64,000 nt of DNA, taken from the NCBI RefSeq assembly GCF_903772925.1, contig NZ_LR812090.1, positions 3,556,599-3,620,598 of the forward strand, written 5' to 3'. A model generated the notes under the pieces. That model saw only the letters and a list, made by a program, of their open reading frames with translations, made no database searches and was not told the DNA's origin. The position numbers and the translations under genes were made by a program. Source of the stretch: Alteromonas macleodii (lineage in GTDB: Bacteria > Pseudomonadota > Gammaproteobacteria > Enterobacterales > Alteromonadaceae). Positions 48,456 to 57,084 of the stretch are shown piece after piece. Position 1 is the first letter of the stretch, and the number at the start of each line of letters is the position of its first letter.

Positions 48456-48478
48456 AGCGCCTTCGGGCGCTTTTTTTC
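48456..48478 (+). terminator. Intrinsic terminator of the porin gene
   Basis: Stem AGCGCC/GGCGCT with the stable TTCG tetraloop, followed by seven T. Confidence 0.92.
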
Positions 48479-48644
48479 AAACCGATGCCATTCCCTGCCG
48501 TTGTGTTTAATTAGTTTCAAGGGCAACTTTCTACAAATCCAACTTCTCGCTATCTCTGTATTCACTACTATCTCATAGCGTTTTGAGCACAAATACGCCT
48601 AGCGCTTCAACATCAATCTATTCTTCGTTGAATAAGGAATACGA

Positions 48645-49766
48645 ATGACAGACTCAGTACTTTTCAGCTCGTTCGATTGGGCAGGTAATACATTACAAAA
48701 CCGCATGGTATTGGCACCAATGACAAGAGGAAGGGCAGGCGCCGATCGCATACCCAATAAAATTATGGGCGATCACTATGTTCAGCGTGCAGATGCAGGG
48801 CTTATTATCACTGAAGCAACGACCATATCAGAAGAAGGCATTGGTTGGGTTGATACTCCTGGAATTTACACTGACGAGATGGTTGAAGGCTGGCGTTCTA
48901 TTGTAAACCGCGTTCATGAAGCGGGTGGAAAAATCGTACTTCAACTCTGGCACACCGGGCGCGCATCTCACAGCGACTTTCACAACGGTAGTTTACCTCT
49001 TTCAGCATCTGCTATAAAAATTGAAGGCGATGAGATTCACACGCCTAAGGGCAAAAAGCCTTACGAAGTACCGAAAGCAATGACGTTTGACGATATTAAG
49101 CGCACCGTAGATGACTACAAGAATGCCGCTATAAACGCTAAGGCGGCAGGGTTTGACGGTGTGGAAGTTCATGCGGCAAATGGCTATCTTATTAACCAAT
49201 TCTTAGATAGCCGCAGCAACCAGCGTGACGATAATTATGGTGGTAGTGTAGACAACCGATATCGCTTCTTAAGCGAGGTAATGGACGCAGTACTGAGCGT
49301 ATGGGAAAAAGAGCATGTGGGTGTAAGGTTATCGCCAAATGGCGCATTTAACGACATGGGCGCTGACGACTTTCGAGAAACCTTTACTTATGTGGCGCAG
49401 CAGCTAAATAAGCTAGAGATAGGCTATTTACATGTAATGGATGGCCTAGCATTCGGCTTTCATGAGCGTGGTGAAGCCATGACGTTAGCAGAATTCAGGT
49501 CCCTTTTTGACGGTATGTTAATGGGTAACTGCGGCTATACAAAAGAAGAAGCGGAACAGCGCTTATCTGACGGTGATGGTGACATGATTGCTTTTGGAAG
49601 ACCTTGGATCACAAACCCAGATCTACCTACTCGCTTTAAGCACGACTACCCACTGGCATCATTTGATGATCCATCGGCATGGTACGGAGGCGGTGAAGAA
49701 GGCTATAACGACTTTGAAACGTACCGGGAAAAAAGCGGAAAAGATGCGATGACATCGCTGACCTAA
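48645..49766 (+). CDS. Old-yellow-enzyme family NAD(P)H:flavin oxidoreductase
   Basis: A 373-aa FMN-dependent alkene/nitro reductase of the OYE/NemA type. The family features are visible: NRMVLAPMTRGRA near 20-32, the LQLWHTGRASH strand near 105-115 and the substrate-binding H-A-A-N pair in VEVHAANGYLINQFLD near 180-195, then DNRYRFLSE, and IAFGRPWITNPDLP near 323-336. It would reduce activated double bonds such as N-ethylmaleimide or enones. The electrophile met in vivo is unknown. It stands alone, with an ATG after AATAAGGAATACGA. Confidence 0.92.
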   Translation: MTDSVLFSSFDWAGNTLQNRMVLAPMTRGRAGADRIPNKIMGDHYVQRADAGLIITEATTISEEGIGWVDTPGIYTDEMVEGWRSIVNRVHEAGGKIVLQLWHTGRASHSDFHNGSLPLSASAIKIEGDEIHTPKGKKPYEVPKAMTFDDIKRTVDDYKNAAINAKAAGFDGVEVHAANGYLINQFLDSRSNQRDDNYGGSVDNRYRFLSEVMDAVLSVWEKEHVGVRLSPNGAFNDMGADDFRETFTYVAQQLNKLEIGYLHVMDGLAFGFHERGEAMTLAEFRSLFDGMLMGNCGYTKEEAEQRLSDGDGDMIAFGRPWITNPDLPTRFKHDYPLASFDDPSAWYGGGEEGYNDFETYREKSGKDAMTSLT

Positions 49767-49775
49767 ACGGGCTAT

Positions 49776-49800
49776 GGGCAGAGCAAACCGCTCTGCCCTT
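49776..49800 (+). terminator. Terminator-like hairpin after the OYE gene
   Basis: Perfect 9-bp GC-rich stem (49776-49784 with 49790-49798) with only two T following. Likely 3' end of the OYE mRNA. Confidence 0.6.
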
Positions 49801-49902
49801 GTCTAGCGCCAACTGAACTCTTATCAAGCAGTGGGAATCAAACACTGTGCTCCATGTATTCGCGTCGCTCTTGGTACTACGCCCCAACCAGGCCTAAATT
49901 TT

Positions 49903-49960
49903 GCCTATCCCTATACCTAACCCTTTGCCTAACCCTATGCCTAACTTGTTCCTAACTTGC
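49903..49960. repeat. Degenerate 12-bp tandem repeat
   Basis: About 4.8 copies of a 12-bp unit close to GCCTAACCCTAT (starts at 49903, 49915, 49927, 49939 and 49951). It lies between two convergent genes. It does not code. Confidence 0.7.
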
Positions 49961-49987
49961 AAAAAGCTGGTGAAAGCAGAGGTGTGG

Positions 49988-50434
49988 TTAATTAAACGAT
50001 TTTGTTCTAGCGGCTAAAACAGCAAGTTTTTCCAAGCACGACATCCACGCGAAGTTGTGCTGATCACACTCTTGCTTGTTTAGAAAGCCCTGTTGGATAA
50101 GAACTAGTCTTACGTTGTCTTCTTCAGTTTTTTCGAAGTGAATATCTACGGATGTCATCACCGATTCTTCCATATCATCTTCCCACGCCCAAGAGAACGA
50201 TAACTGTTCGTTGGCTAAAATTTTCACGTATTCACCGGTCAATGACATTTCAATGCCACTTGGATCCATCATCTTTATACGATAGCGACCGCCTTCTTTG
50301 AAATCACTCATAATTTGTGTGACTGAACAATCGCCTGGTGCAAACCACTCTGAAAGATACTCAGGCTCGTGAAATGCTGCAAAAATAAAGGGCAATGATG
50401 CATCTAGCGTTACATCAATTTTAAACTCGTGCAT
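49988..50434 (-). CDS. SRPBCC/AHSA1-domain protein
   Basis: A 148-aa protein of the START-like SRPBCC superfamily, AHSA1 branch. It begins directly with the domain (FKIDVTLDASLPFIFAAFHEP) and has W-F-A-P-G at 31-35, the GGRYRIKMMDPSG strand pair, and the closing long helix (NKQECDQHNFAWMSCLEKLA). These small proteins form a hydrophobic pocket; most have no assigned ligand, and the link to Hsp90 activation is by domain name only. It is a single gene. Confidence 0.87.
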   Translation of the reverse strand: MHEFKIDVTLDASLPFIFAAFHEPEYLSEWFAPGDCSVTQIMSDFKEGGRYRIKMMDPSGIEMSLTGEYVKILANEQLSFSWAWEDDMEESVMTSVDIHFEKTEEDNVRLVLIQQGFLNKQECDQHNFAWMSCLEKLAVLAARTKSFN

Positions 50435-50534
50435 AAAGCCGCCTTAGTTATTTTGTGAAGGTAAGGGTCTTAGTGTCTTTTTACTTTATAGCAAAGAAAG
50501 TCGCTAATCATCGCTATTAAACTTTGCCACAAAT

Positions 50535-50570
50535 AAAAAATCCCGAGCCCGCGTAAGGAAAGGCCCGGGA
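50535..50570 (-). terminator. Intrinsic terminator of the PLP enzyme gene
   Basis: Stem of 9 bp with one mismatch (50541-50549 with 50562-50570, 12-nt loop) and a run of six T on the minus strand. Confidence 0.82.
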
Positions 50571-50635
50571 GAAGGAGAACATCCTCAATATGTTTTATCG
50601 ACAGTTCAAGACAATTTCTTAAACTAAAAGTGCGC

Positions 50636-52447
50636 CTACCCTCCTTTCATCAAAGAATCCATACTGGCCTTGCTGCCAAAATGCTGTGAGCTTACTCTCT
50701 CACTTACTGATAAATACAAGTTATCTATGTCTGCGTTTGCCATAAACTTCTCACAAAAACCAGGCGCATGTGGCTCGATAAAATGCTTGGCGGCCAGCAT
50801 AAAGTGGGCAATAAGTTGCTTAACATTGTCTGTACCCATTGCAATACGCATAGTCGTCAATTCTATTCCGGCTTTTTTCTGTTCGTCGCCACTGAGTTCT
50901 GAATGAGACGTTAACGCTGGGCACAAAACAATCGTATTGTTTTGACCTATGCTTACTTGGTGGCTAAAGGCCGGCTCTAGGGCATCGAAAAAGCGCACAA
51001 ACACGTCGCGAGGTAAATTCGCGGGCCCCATATCTACGGTGAATAAGGTACAAGGCCAGCCGTGCGTATGCTGTTTCTCACGCAAACCTGCATTGCTGTG
51101 TTCAGGCAACGCATGACAGTTAACGCGAATTTGGTCGTGGGCATTTAGAAATGAGGTGAAAACTTGAGTGTTGATAACCTTAGTCATCATGCGCTGTTCC
51201 AAGGTCTTCATACCGTTCAATACATCAAACGCCTTTTCAGAATCTAGGAATGCACCTTTAATGTAATACACATCCCAGAACATGGTTTCAGACCAGTCCA
51301 CGCCGTTTGCTGAGCTGCCTTTTGGTTGGAACATGCGATGCCCCTCGCCTATCACAACACCCGCCGTGGTCGCACCACTACCACACAAATCTTTGGTATA
51401 GCTGTGAATTACATAATCGGGTCGTGCAGCTTTGTTTTTATGCTGTAGCGGTTGGTGCAACACAGGCGTAGCCAGCGTAGAGTCCAACATAACTAACGCA
51501 TTTTGTGCGTGTGCTAACTCACATATTCCGGGTACGTCCAGTACGTAACCATGTGGGTTACATGGAGACTCTAAATACACATGCATTCTTGCGCCATTGT
51601 TTAAGCGTGAGGCATGCTCGGCCTTTGTTTGCTTCATAAATGACGCAAAGCTTTGCGCGTCATAACCATCAAACCATGCAATTTGAATATCCATGCGGTT
51701 GCTGCGAGCAAAGTAGTCATGAAGCAGCTGATACACCCCACCATATACATTTCTAGAAACAATGAGCACATCGCCATGACTCAGCACGTTCGATAAACAG
51801 GCATCAATTGCCGCCATGCCCGAATTGAAATTCCAAGCCAAGTATTCAGCGGCGTAAGGGCCCGCTTCCATATCTACAATTGCGTTAGCAAGGGAGATGT
51901 TGGTAGGGTTCAATAATCGCGAATAAATTTGATGGGTGAACTCTTTTCCTTGAAAAGCATCGTCTACCCATTCAGTACAGGCATACACATAGGTTGCAGT
52001 TCTTACGACCACTGGCGTTGCTGAAAAAAGTGCTGTGACGTTGTCGAATAGCGGATAGTGCCCTTGTGAGCCGTTGCCGCTCGACAAGCTTTGGTATGTG
52101 GCTCTAAACGGGTTTTGCAGCGTATCTAATATTTTAGCAATTTGAAAAGACAAAAACTTTTTAGCATTGAAATAGGCAAGCCTGTCTTCTTTATCAAGTT
52201 CTTGCAACGTGTTACTAGTAATATCCCAAAGCTGCATAACGCTGGCCTGAGCGCCGTACAAGTGATGAGCCGTATTGGCGAGTGCCTTGCCATAGTCGCT
52301 TTGTGCACTTATGCCGAAGTGTGAAAGTTGCTCTTCCACTAGAGCCTGTGATGTTTCGGCTTGGGTCGTGTTACGCTTAGGTGATAGCACTTTTGCGTGC
52401 GTTACATCAACATCTATTGAATTTTGGAATTTATTTTCTGACTGCAT
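50636..52447 (-). CDS. Oversized trans-sulfuration-type PLP-dependent enzyme
   Basis: A 603-aa protein of the Cys/Met-metabolism PLP family, about 200 residues longer than cystathionine synthases and lyases. The catalytic core (about 155-530) has YSRLLNPTN near 175, LAWNFNSGMAAIDA near 206, MLDSTLATP near 316 and the Schiff-base lysine in HSYTKDLCGSGATTAG near 342. The first 150 residues and last 50 are not found in ordinary members; the first part looks helical. The ATG at 52447 is chosen because ACGGA lies 6 nt before it; the upstream ATG at 52486 has no ribosome site. The substrate is unknown; a gamma-synthase or sulfhydrylase reaction is only a family guess. Confidence 0.8.
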   Translation of the reverse strand: MQSENKFQNSIDVDVTHAKVLSPKRNTTQAETSQALVEEQLSHFGISAQSDYGKALANTAHHLYGAQASVMQLWDITSNTLQELDKEDRLAYFNAKKFLSFQIAKILDTLQNPFRATYQSLSSGNGSQGHYPLFDNVTALFSATPVVVRTATYVYACTEWVDDAFQGKEFTHQIYSRLLNPTNISLANAIVDMEAGPYAAEYLAWNFNSGMAAIDACLSNVLSHGDVLIVSRNVYGGVYQLLHDYFARSNRMDIQIAWFDGYDAQSFASFMKQTKAEHASRLNNGARMHVYLESPCNPHGYVLDVPGICELAHAQNALVMLDSTLATPVLHQPLQHKNKAARPDYVIHSYTKDLCGSGATTAGVVIGEGHRMFQPKGSSANGVDWSETMFWDVYYIKGAFLDSEKAFDVLNGMKTLEQRMMTKVINTQVFTSFLNAHDQIRVNCHALPEHSNAGLREKQHTHGWPCTLFTVDMGPANLPRDVFVRFFDALEPAFSHQVSIGQNNTIVLCPALTSHSELSGDEQKKAGIELTTMRIAMGTDNVKQLIAHFMLAAKHFIEPHAPGFCEKFMANADIDNLYLSVSERVSSQHFGSKASMDSLMKGG

Positions 52448-52602
52448 AGCGATTCCGTTGCAATTTAACTTAAGGTGCAAATACATAACACCGACATTGT
52501 TTACAAAAATGTAAAACTTAAATCACATTTTTAGAACAACCAGCTTAACGATAATGCATTCAGGCAGAGGAAAGAAAAGTTTACTTTAGGAGTGTTAGGC
52601 CA

Positions 52603-53595
52603 ATGACAGCAAGAAGTTCGAAGGTGATTGAACTTACTATTTTAAGCAATGAAGCTAACGATATTGCAGACGCACTTCGAGAAAAAATAGCAAATAACGA
52701 TAGCTTTATCGGGGAAGATGGCTGCCCACTTATAACGCTTAAACAAATAACTACGCGTTCAGAAGATGTAGATACCAAAACCGTCAGCGTGATGCTCGCA
52801 GACCCTGATCTCGCTTCTAATATCATTCACAGCTGTACTGCGCTTACTTGGTGTCAATCAACGTGGGCGGGCAATGCCCCACTGTTGAACGCGAATAAAA
52901 CAAACTACACGCTTACTGGATTAAAAGGAATTTTCGGTAAGTTAATGCGGGAATACGTTTTTGCTTACTTACTTGCGCATGCTAGAAATACAAAAGCGTT
53001 TGAGCAAAATCAGCGAGCCGTCCAGCCGAAGTGGGAGGCATCAAAACGGGTACCTTTAAATGGCCAAACGCTGGGTATAGTCGGACTTGGCAGTATCGGG
53101 CAAGCACTTATTCCAGTTGCTCACGCCTTTGGTATGCAGGTTGTAGGTCTAACGAGAAGCGGGAATGAAGTGGAAGGCGCTAATGCTGTTTATACTCCTG
53201 ATGACATTGAAGGGTTTGCCAATGCATGTGACCACGTAGTGAATTTAATGCCAGATACCCCCACGACACAAAACTTACTATCTCACGGCTTTTTCAACGC
53301 TCTTAAACCTCATAGTGTGTTCATTAACGCTGGCCGAGGTAGTGCCGTTGACGATGATGCTCTTATACAGGCTTTAAACAGCGGTGCGTTAGCTCATGCG
53401 GTTTTAGATGTGTTTCGAAGCGAGCCCCTCGACCCCGCTCACCCGTTTTGGCAGCACCCTAATATTTCGGTGACTGCTCACACGGCCGCAGAATCTCAAC
53501 CAAGCGATGTGGCAGATGTATTTTTAGACAATGCGCTGCACTATATCAAAGGCGAACCGCTTAAATACCAGTTTGATTTTGATAAGGGCTATTAA
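52603..53595 (+). CDS. D-2-hydroxyacid dehydrogenase (GhrA-like)
   Basis: A 330-aa NAD(P)-dependent 2-ketoacid reductase/2-hydroxyacid dehydrogenase. The Rossmann motif GIVGLGSIGQAL lies near 162-173. The catalytic triad is visible: Arg in INAGRGSAVDDD near 250, Glu in FRSEPLDPAHPFW near 274, and His in VTAHTAAES near 292. The layout is that of glyoxylate/hydroxypyruvate reductase A. The N-terminal substrate domain is poorly conserved, so the substrate is uncertain. It is divergent from the PLP enzyme. Its last codons form the 5' arm of its own terminator. Confidence 0.87.
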   Translation: MTARSSKVIELTILSNEANDIADALREKIANNDSFIGEDGCPLITLKQITTRSEDVDTKTVSVMLADPDLASNIIHSCTALTWCQSTWAGNAPLLNANKTNYTLTGLKGIFGKLMREYVFAYLLAHARNTKAFEQNQRAVQPKWEASKRVPLNGQTLGIVGLGSIGQALIPVAHAFGMQVVGLTRSGNEVEGANAVYTPDDIEGFANACDHVVNLMPDTPTTQNLLSHGFFNALKPHSVFINAGRGSAVDDDALIQALNSGALAHAVLDVFRSEPLDPAHPFWQHPNISVTAHTAAESQPSDVADVFLDNALHYIKGEPLKYQFDFDKGY

Positions 53596-53617
53596 TTGTT
53601 TAACAGCCCTTATTTTT
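53582..53617 (+). terminator. Intrinsic terminator overlapping the 3' end of the dehydrogenase gene
   Basis: ATAAGGGCT (53582-53590) pairs with AGCCCTTAT (53605-53613), 14-nt loop, then T5. The 5' arm covers the last codons of the gene. Confidence 0.8.
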
Positions 53618-53663
53618 GCAGCCCTTATTTTTGCAGCCCTTATTTTTGCAGCCCTTTCTTTAG
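53604..53663. repeat. 15-bp tandem repeat made of copied terminator 3' arms
   Basis: Three exact copies of CAGCCCTTATTTTTG (from 53604, 53619 and 53634) and a diverged fourth (53649-53663). Each unit carries the terminator's 3' arm and T tract. Confidence 0.9.
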
Positions 53664-53778
53664 CAAAGTCGAAAACTTGGTTGAGCTTAAATATAGAGTG
53701 TTAATTCTTAGTTAGGACAACACTACCTATTTATACCTAATTTACCTATATTTACCTGGCCATGATATCTGACTAAAT

Positions 53779-54351
53779 CTAACTACGCGGGTCAGTTGCG
53801 GTTACTTCAATTCTGTCATGGTGCTTTTCATGGAACGCTAATAATTGTGGGTAGTCTTTCATGCTATGTAATTCGCGGAAAAGCACCCAGTCGATCATGC
53901 TATACAAACAGATTTCCGGGTAAGTCCATCCACTAAAGCCACCCGCATCTAGTTGTTCTGACAACGCATCCAATACTGCTTCAATCCGCTCATTTTGAAG
54001 TCGGTAATACATTTTATCTTCGCTGATATCAAAATCTGAACGCTTTAGAAGCATAAGCTGAACAAAGGAATCGTTAGCGGCGTCAATTAACGTTAGCTGA
54101 TTCTCTTCTTCCCAACTTAACCCATCATGATCAAGCTTATCGGCAAGATAATTATAGATAATCCGAGAATCGAAAATCATTTGCCCATCATCTTCAAGGC
54201 AAGGTACTTTTAAAGTTGGGTTGCGCGAAGCTAGCAGTTCGCGATCTTCACCTGAAAAGATTTGAAGATTTAAAAATTCGTGTTCTGTAGACGCTAATAC
54301 AATGCGAATGCGGCGTACATAGGGAGACGTGGTAGAGCCATATAATTTCAT
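53779..54351 (-). CDS. Glutathione S-transferase-like protein
   Basis: A 190-aa cytosolic protein with an N-terminal thioredoxin-like GST domain (MKLYGSTTSPYVRRIRIVL, residues 1-75, with the VPCLEDDGQMIFDSRII block that binds the gamma-glutamyl part of glutathione) and an all-helical C-terminal domain. A Ser/Thr pair at 7-9 would be the activating residue rather than Cys. At 190 aa it is short for a GST: the last helices are abbreviated. The substrate is unknown. It stands alone between the repeat-rich gap and erpA. Confidence 0.85.
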   Translation of the reverse strand: MKLYGSTTSPYVRRIRIVLASTEHEFLNLQIFSGEDRELLASRNPTLKVPCLEDDGQMIFDSRIIYNYLADKLDHDGLSWEEENQLTLIDAANDSFVQLMLLKRSDFDISEDKMYYRLQNERIEAVLDALSEQLDAGGFSGWTYPEICLYSMIDWVLFRELHSMKDYPQLLAFHEKHHDRIEVTATDPRS

Positions 54352-54552
54352 AAACGCTGTCCTAAACTATGGTCGTTTGTTGAAATCAGTGTAGCCAGAA
54401 TTTGAAATTAAAAGGAAGTATTGTAAGCAGAACAACCGACAGGCATACAAAATGATGCGATGTATGCCTATCGCTTCAACTGCAAATGGTTAAAAATGCA
54501 GACTTTAACGTTTAAAGCGCACGGCGTTTAGCTTGTCTTTAAACGAAGTTAC

Positions 54553-54897
54553 TTAAACGCTAAAGCTTGCGCCACAGCCACAGGTAGTCGTGGCATTAGG
54601 GTTTTGAACTAAAAAGCGTGACCCTTCCAGGCCATCCACGTAATCAACAATACCACCTACTAGATATTGTAGGCTCATTGGGTCGACAACCATGGTCACT
54701 GTGTCTTTTTCAATAGTCATATCGCCTTCGTTCACCTTCTCATCGAATGTGAAACCATATTGAAAGCCTGAACAACCACCACCTGTTACGTATACACGTA
54801 ATTTCAAATCAGGATTTTCTTCTTCTGAAACAAGGGCTTTCACTTTCGCTGCTGCAGCGTCTGAAAACTCAATCGGCAACGCCGTTTCTACAGACAT
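54553..54897 (-). CDS. erpA: Iron-sulfur cluster insertion protein ErpA
   Basis: A 114-aa A-type carrier that delivers [4Fe-4S] clusters to client proteins, among them isoprenoid-pathway enzymes. The three conserved cysteines are present: one in [11 protein letters not shown] near 42 and two in TTCGCGASF near 106-108. The ATG at 54897 (after AGAGG at 5 nt) gives the normal ErpA start [11 protein letters not shown]; a GTG two codons earlier is rejected. In related genomes it lies next to anmK; here an accessory block intervenes. Confidence 0.95.
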   Translation of the reverse strand: MSVETALPIEFSDAAAAKVKALVSEEENPDLKLRVYVTGGGCSGFQYGFTFDEKVNEGDMTIEKDTVTMVVDPMSLQYLVGGIVDYVDGLEGSRFLVQNPNATTTCGCGASFSV

Positions 54898-55012
54898 ACC
54901 CACCTCTACAATAATCTCGTGCTAGCGCACTTTCTGCTTGCCCGCAATTATCTAATACTTGCGGATAGTTAGCAATTATTGGGGCAAAACTTAACGAATC
55001 AACCTCAGCCTT

Positions 55013-55126
55013 GAGCCAGGAGGTAAAAATTGGGCCAAGAGATAACAATCAAACCATGTGATAAAAATTGAGCCACGAAATAACAATTGAGCCACGTGAC
55101 AGCATCTAAACCATCTAGTAGGCATT
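55013..55126. repeat. Six-copy degenerate 19-bp tandem repeat
   Basis: Six units of exactly 19 bp without gaps, starting at 55013, 55032, 55051, 55070, 55089 and 55108. The first four are close to GAGCCAnGAGATAAnAATT. All have purines followed by CCA at the start. It lies between the chemoreceptor stop and the erpA start, upstream of erpA. The unit length is not a multiple of three and no frame is open. Confidence 0.85.
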
Positions 55127-55158
55127 GCACTATAAACAACGACTGTGGCTAACCCGCC

Positions 55159-57036
55159 TTAAAGCGTAAATCTACTGATAGTTTTATCCAGCGCTTTCGC
55201 CTCATCATCTAGCTCATTTACCAAGCTATAGCTTCTTTCCATACTGCGAGAGGTTTCTTCTGCCGTTTGCGAAATGACGGAAATATTTTCGCTGATCTCG
55301 CCGGTAGCCGCAGATTGCTCCCGTGTTGCTGAGGCTACATGGGTATTGGCTTCGGTTAGCTTACTCACCTCTGCCGATATATTAGACAGCGCCTGCACGC
55401 ACGTGGATAAGAACTCAGACGTGGCTTGCGTACTTTCGTTACCCCGCAGAATATCCGCTACTGTGTCTGACGTGCGCTTATTTAGTTCATCCATAAGCTG
55501 GCTGATTTCTGTCGTAGACTCGTTTGTTCTACTTGCAAGGTTTCTAACCTCGTCGGCTACTACGGCAAAGCCTCGCCCCTGCTCTCCTGCCCTAGCCGCT
55601 TCAATCGCTGCATTTAACGCAAGTAGATTAGTCTGCTCAGAAATGCCTCTGATCTCATCCAAAATAGACGAAATAGAATTAATACTGCTAGAGAGCTCGT
55701 TAACTGAGTTTACCGACTTTGTCATAACACCGCTAAGCTCACTCATGTTTTGCATAGCCTTGTCTATCGTGTTAGCACTAGCACTGACATTTTCTTCGGT
55801 CGTATTTGCTACTTCAGATGCACCCTGAGCACTGTTTGATATTTCACGTACGGTTAGGTCCATCTCTTCAATAGCTGCGGCTACCGAGTTTGTGCTGTCA
55901 GTTTGTCTTGAAGAGTAACTTTGAGAAAGCTCTATTTGTTCATAAACTTGTGCAGCTATGCCCTTAACGTGCTGTGCACTATCCGAAACTTGGAGGAACA
56001 TGGCGTGAAGCTTCTCTAAAAATAAATCTATTTGAGCGGATAAAGCGCCCACCTCGTTATCTTCATTGATATTCAAGCGAGCTGTAAGGTCGCCATCTCG
56101 TTCGTTTAGCGAAGTAACAGCGGCGGTAATAGTATCAATAGGTGCAAATATCTTGTTCGACAAGAATCTCATTCCCACCAAACCTAGCGCTATGATAACA
56201 AGTGCAATGAGTATGTTAGTTAAAACAGCCGTGTTAATGGCACCGTAAAGCTCATCGGTTGGGACTTCTGTAACCAAATACCAATCCAAGGAATTCAGTT
56301 TCACTGCAAGACGTGTTACATCATTGCCAGACACTTCTAGTTCACTGGGATTGTTCACAAATGCACTTGCATTCAATTTTTCGCCACGCTTCGACATATC
56401 TGGGTGCAAAGCAATATTACCGGCGTCGTCAACTAGATAAACAATGCCACTCTCAGCAACTTTATATGAGGCTATCAGCTTAGACATGGCATCTAACGAT
56501 AAACCCACGCCGGCCAGCGCTACGCGCTCACCTTCAATTTTTATCGCATAATTAATAAACGCCGAAGCAACACCGTTCGATTTGTCGATATCGATAGCTA
56601 TTTCAAAAGGCTGGCTACTATTAATAAAGGTTTGAAACCACGTGTCGCCTTGAGGTGTGATCTGGCGATCTATACCATCATGGGTATAGTAATTATTAGA
56701 GTTTCCCGACACAACATAAGCACTAATAGCATTACTTTCTCGCTTTATTTCAGCAAGGTGGCTAGTAAGTACGTTGACGCCTTCTGAAGGCTCACCATTT
56801 TGCATCCAACGCTTTATGTACATATTGTTAGCCAATGAACGGCTTGGGAGTATTGTACTCTGCAAATCTAATTCAACAGCATTCTTAACCTCTTCAAGGG
56901 CGGTAGGTAGGTCTGATGTCTCTACCTTATTAGTAAGAAAGCTTAAAATAGACGTTGCAAATACGGCCGTGGTAATAACCACAGGTACAATAAGCGCGGA
57001 AATTAACGCAATGAAAAGCAGACGCTTTAATTGCAT
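55159..57036 (-). CDS. Methyl-accepting chemotaxis protein with periplasmic dCache domain
   Basis: A 625-aa chemoreceptor: first membrane segment at about 7-30, periplasmic double-Cache domain (about 35-275; [20 protein letters not shown] near 113), second segment (about 280-302), HAMP (about 303-355) and a long signalling coiled coil. The hairpin tip with [20 protein letters not shown] and the [16 protein letters not shown] block near 480-510 is canonical and binds CheA/CheW. No C-terminal CheR pentapeptide is seen. The gene lies 48 bp downstream of a Tsx-like channel gene on the same strand; cotranscription suggests that receptor and channel deal with the same chemical, perhaps a nucleoside. 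Confidence 0.93.
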   Translation of the reverse strand: MQLKRLLFIALISALIVPVVITTAVFATSILSFLTNKVETSDLPTALEEVKNAVELDLQSTILPSRSLANNMYIKRWMQNGEPSEGVNVLTSHLAEIKRESNAISAYVVSGNSNNYYTHDGIDRQITPQGDTWFQTFINSSQPFEIAIDIDKSNGVASAFINYAIKIEGERVALAGVGLSLDAMSKLIASYKVAESGIVYLVDDAGNIALHPDMSKRGEKLNASAFVNNPSELEVSGNDVTRLAVKLNSLDWYLVTEVPTDELYGAINTAVLTNILIALVIIALGLVGMRFLSNKIFAPIDTITAAVTSLNERDGDLTARLNINEDNEVGALSAQIDLFLEKLHAMFLQVSDSAQHVKGIAAQVYEQIELSQSYSSRQTDSTNSVAAAIEEMDLTVREISNSAQGASEVANTTEENVSASANTIDKAMQNMSELSGVMTKSVNSVNELSSSINSISSILDEIRGISEQTNLLALNAAIEAARAGEQGRGFAVVADEVRNLASRTNESTTEISQLMDELNKRTSDTVADILRGNESTQATSEFLSTCVQALSNISAEVSKLTEANTHVASATREQSAATGEISENISVISQTAEETSRSMERSYSLVNELDDEAKALDKTISRFTL

Positions 57037-57084
57037 ATTTATTTACTCCAAATTAATTAAATAACTATCAACACTAAGTGTGGC

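Noticed and set aside
54509..54545. 9-bp inverted repeat CGTTTAAAG/CTTTAAACG after erpA
   Set aside because: A/T-rich stem with a 19-nt loop and no T tract; too weak to call a terminator.
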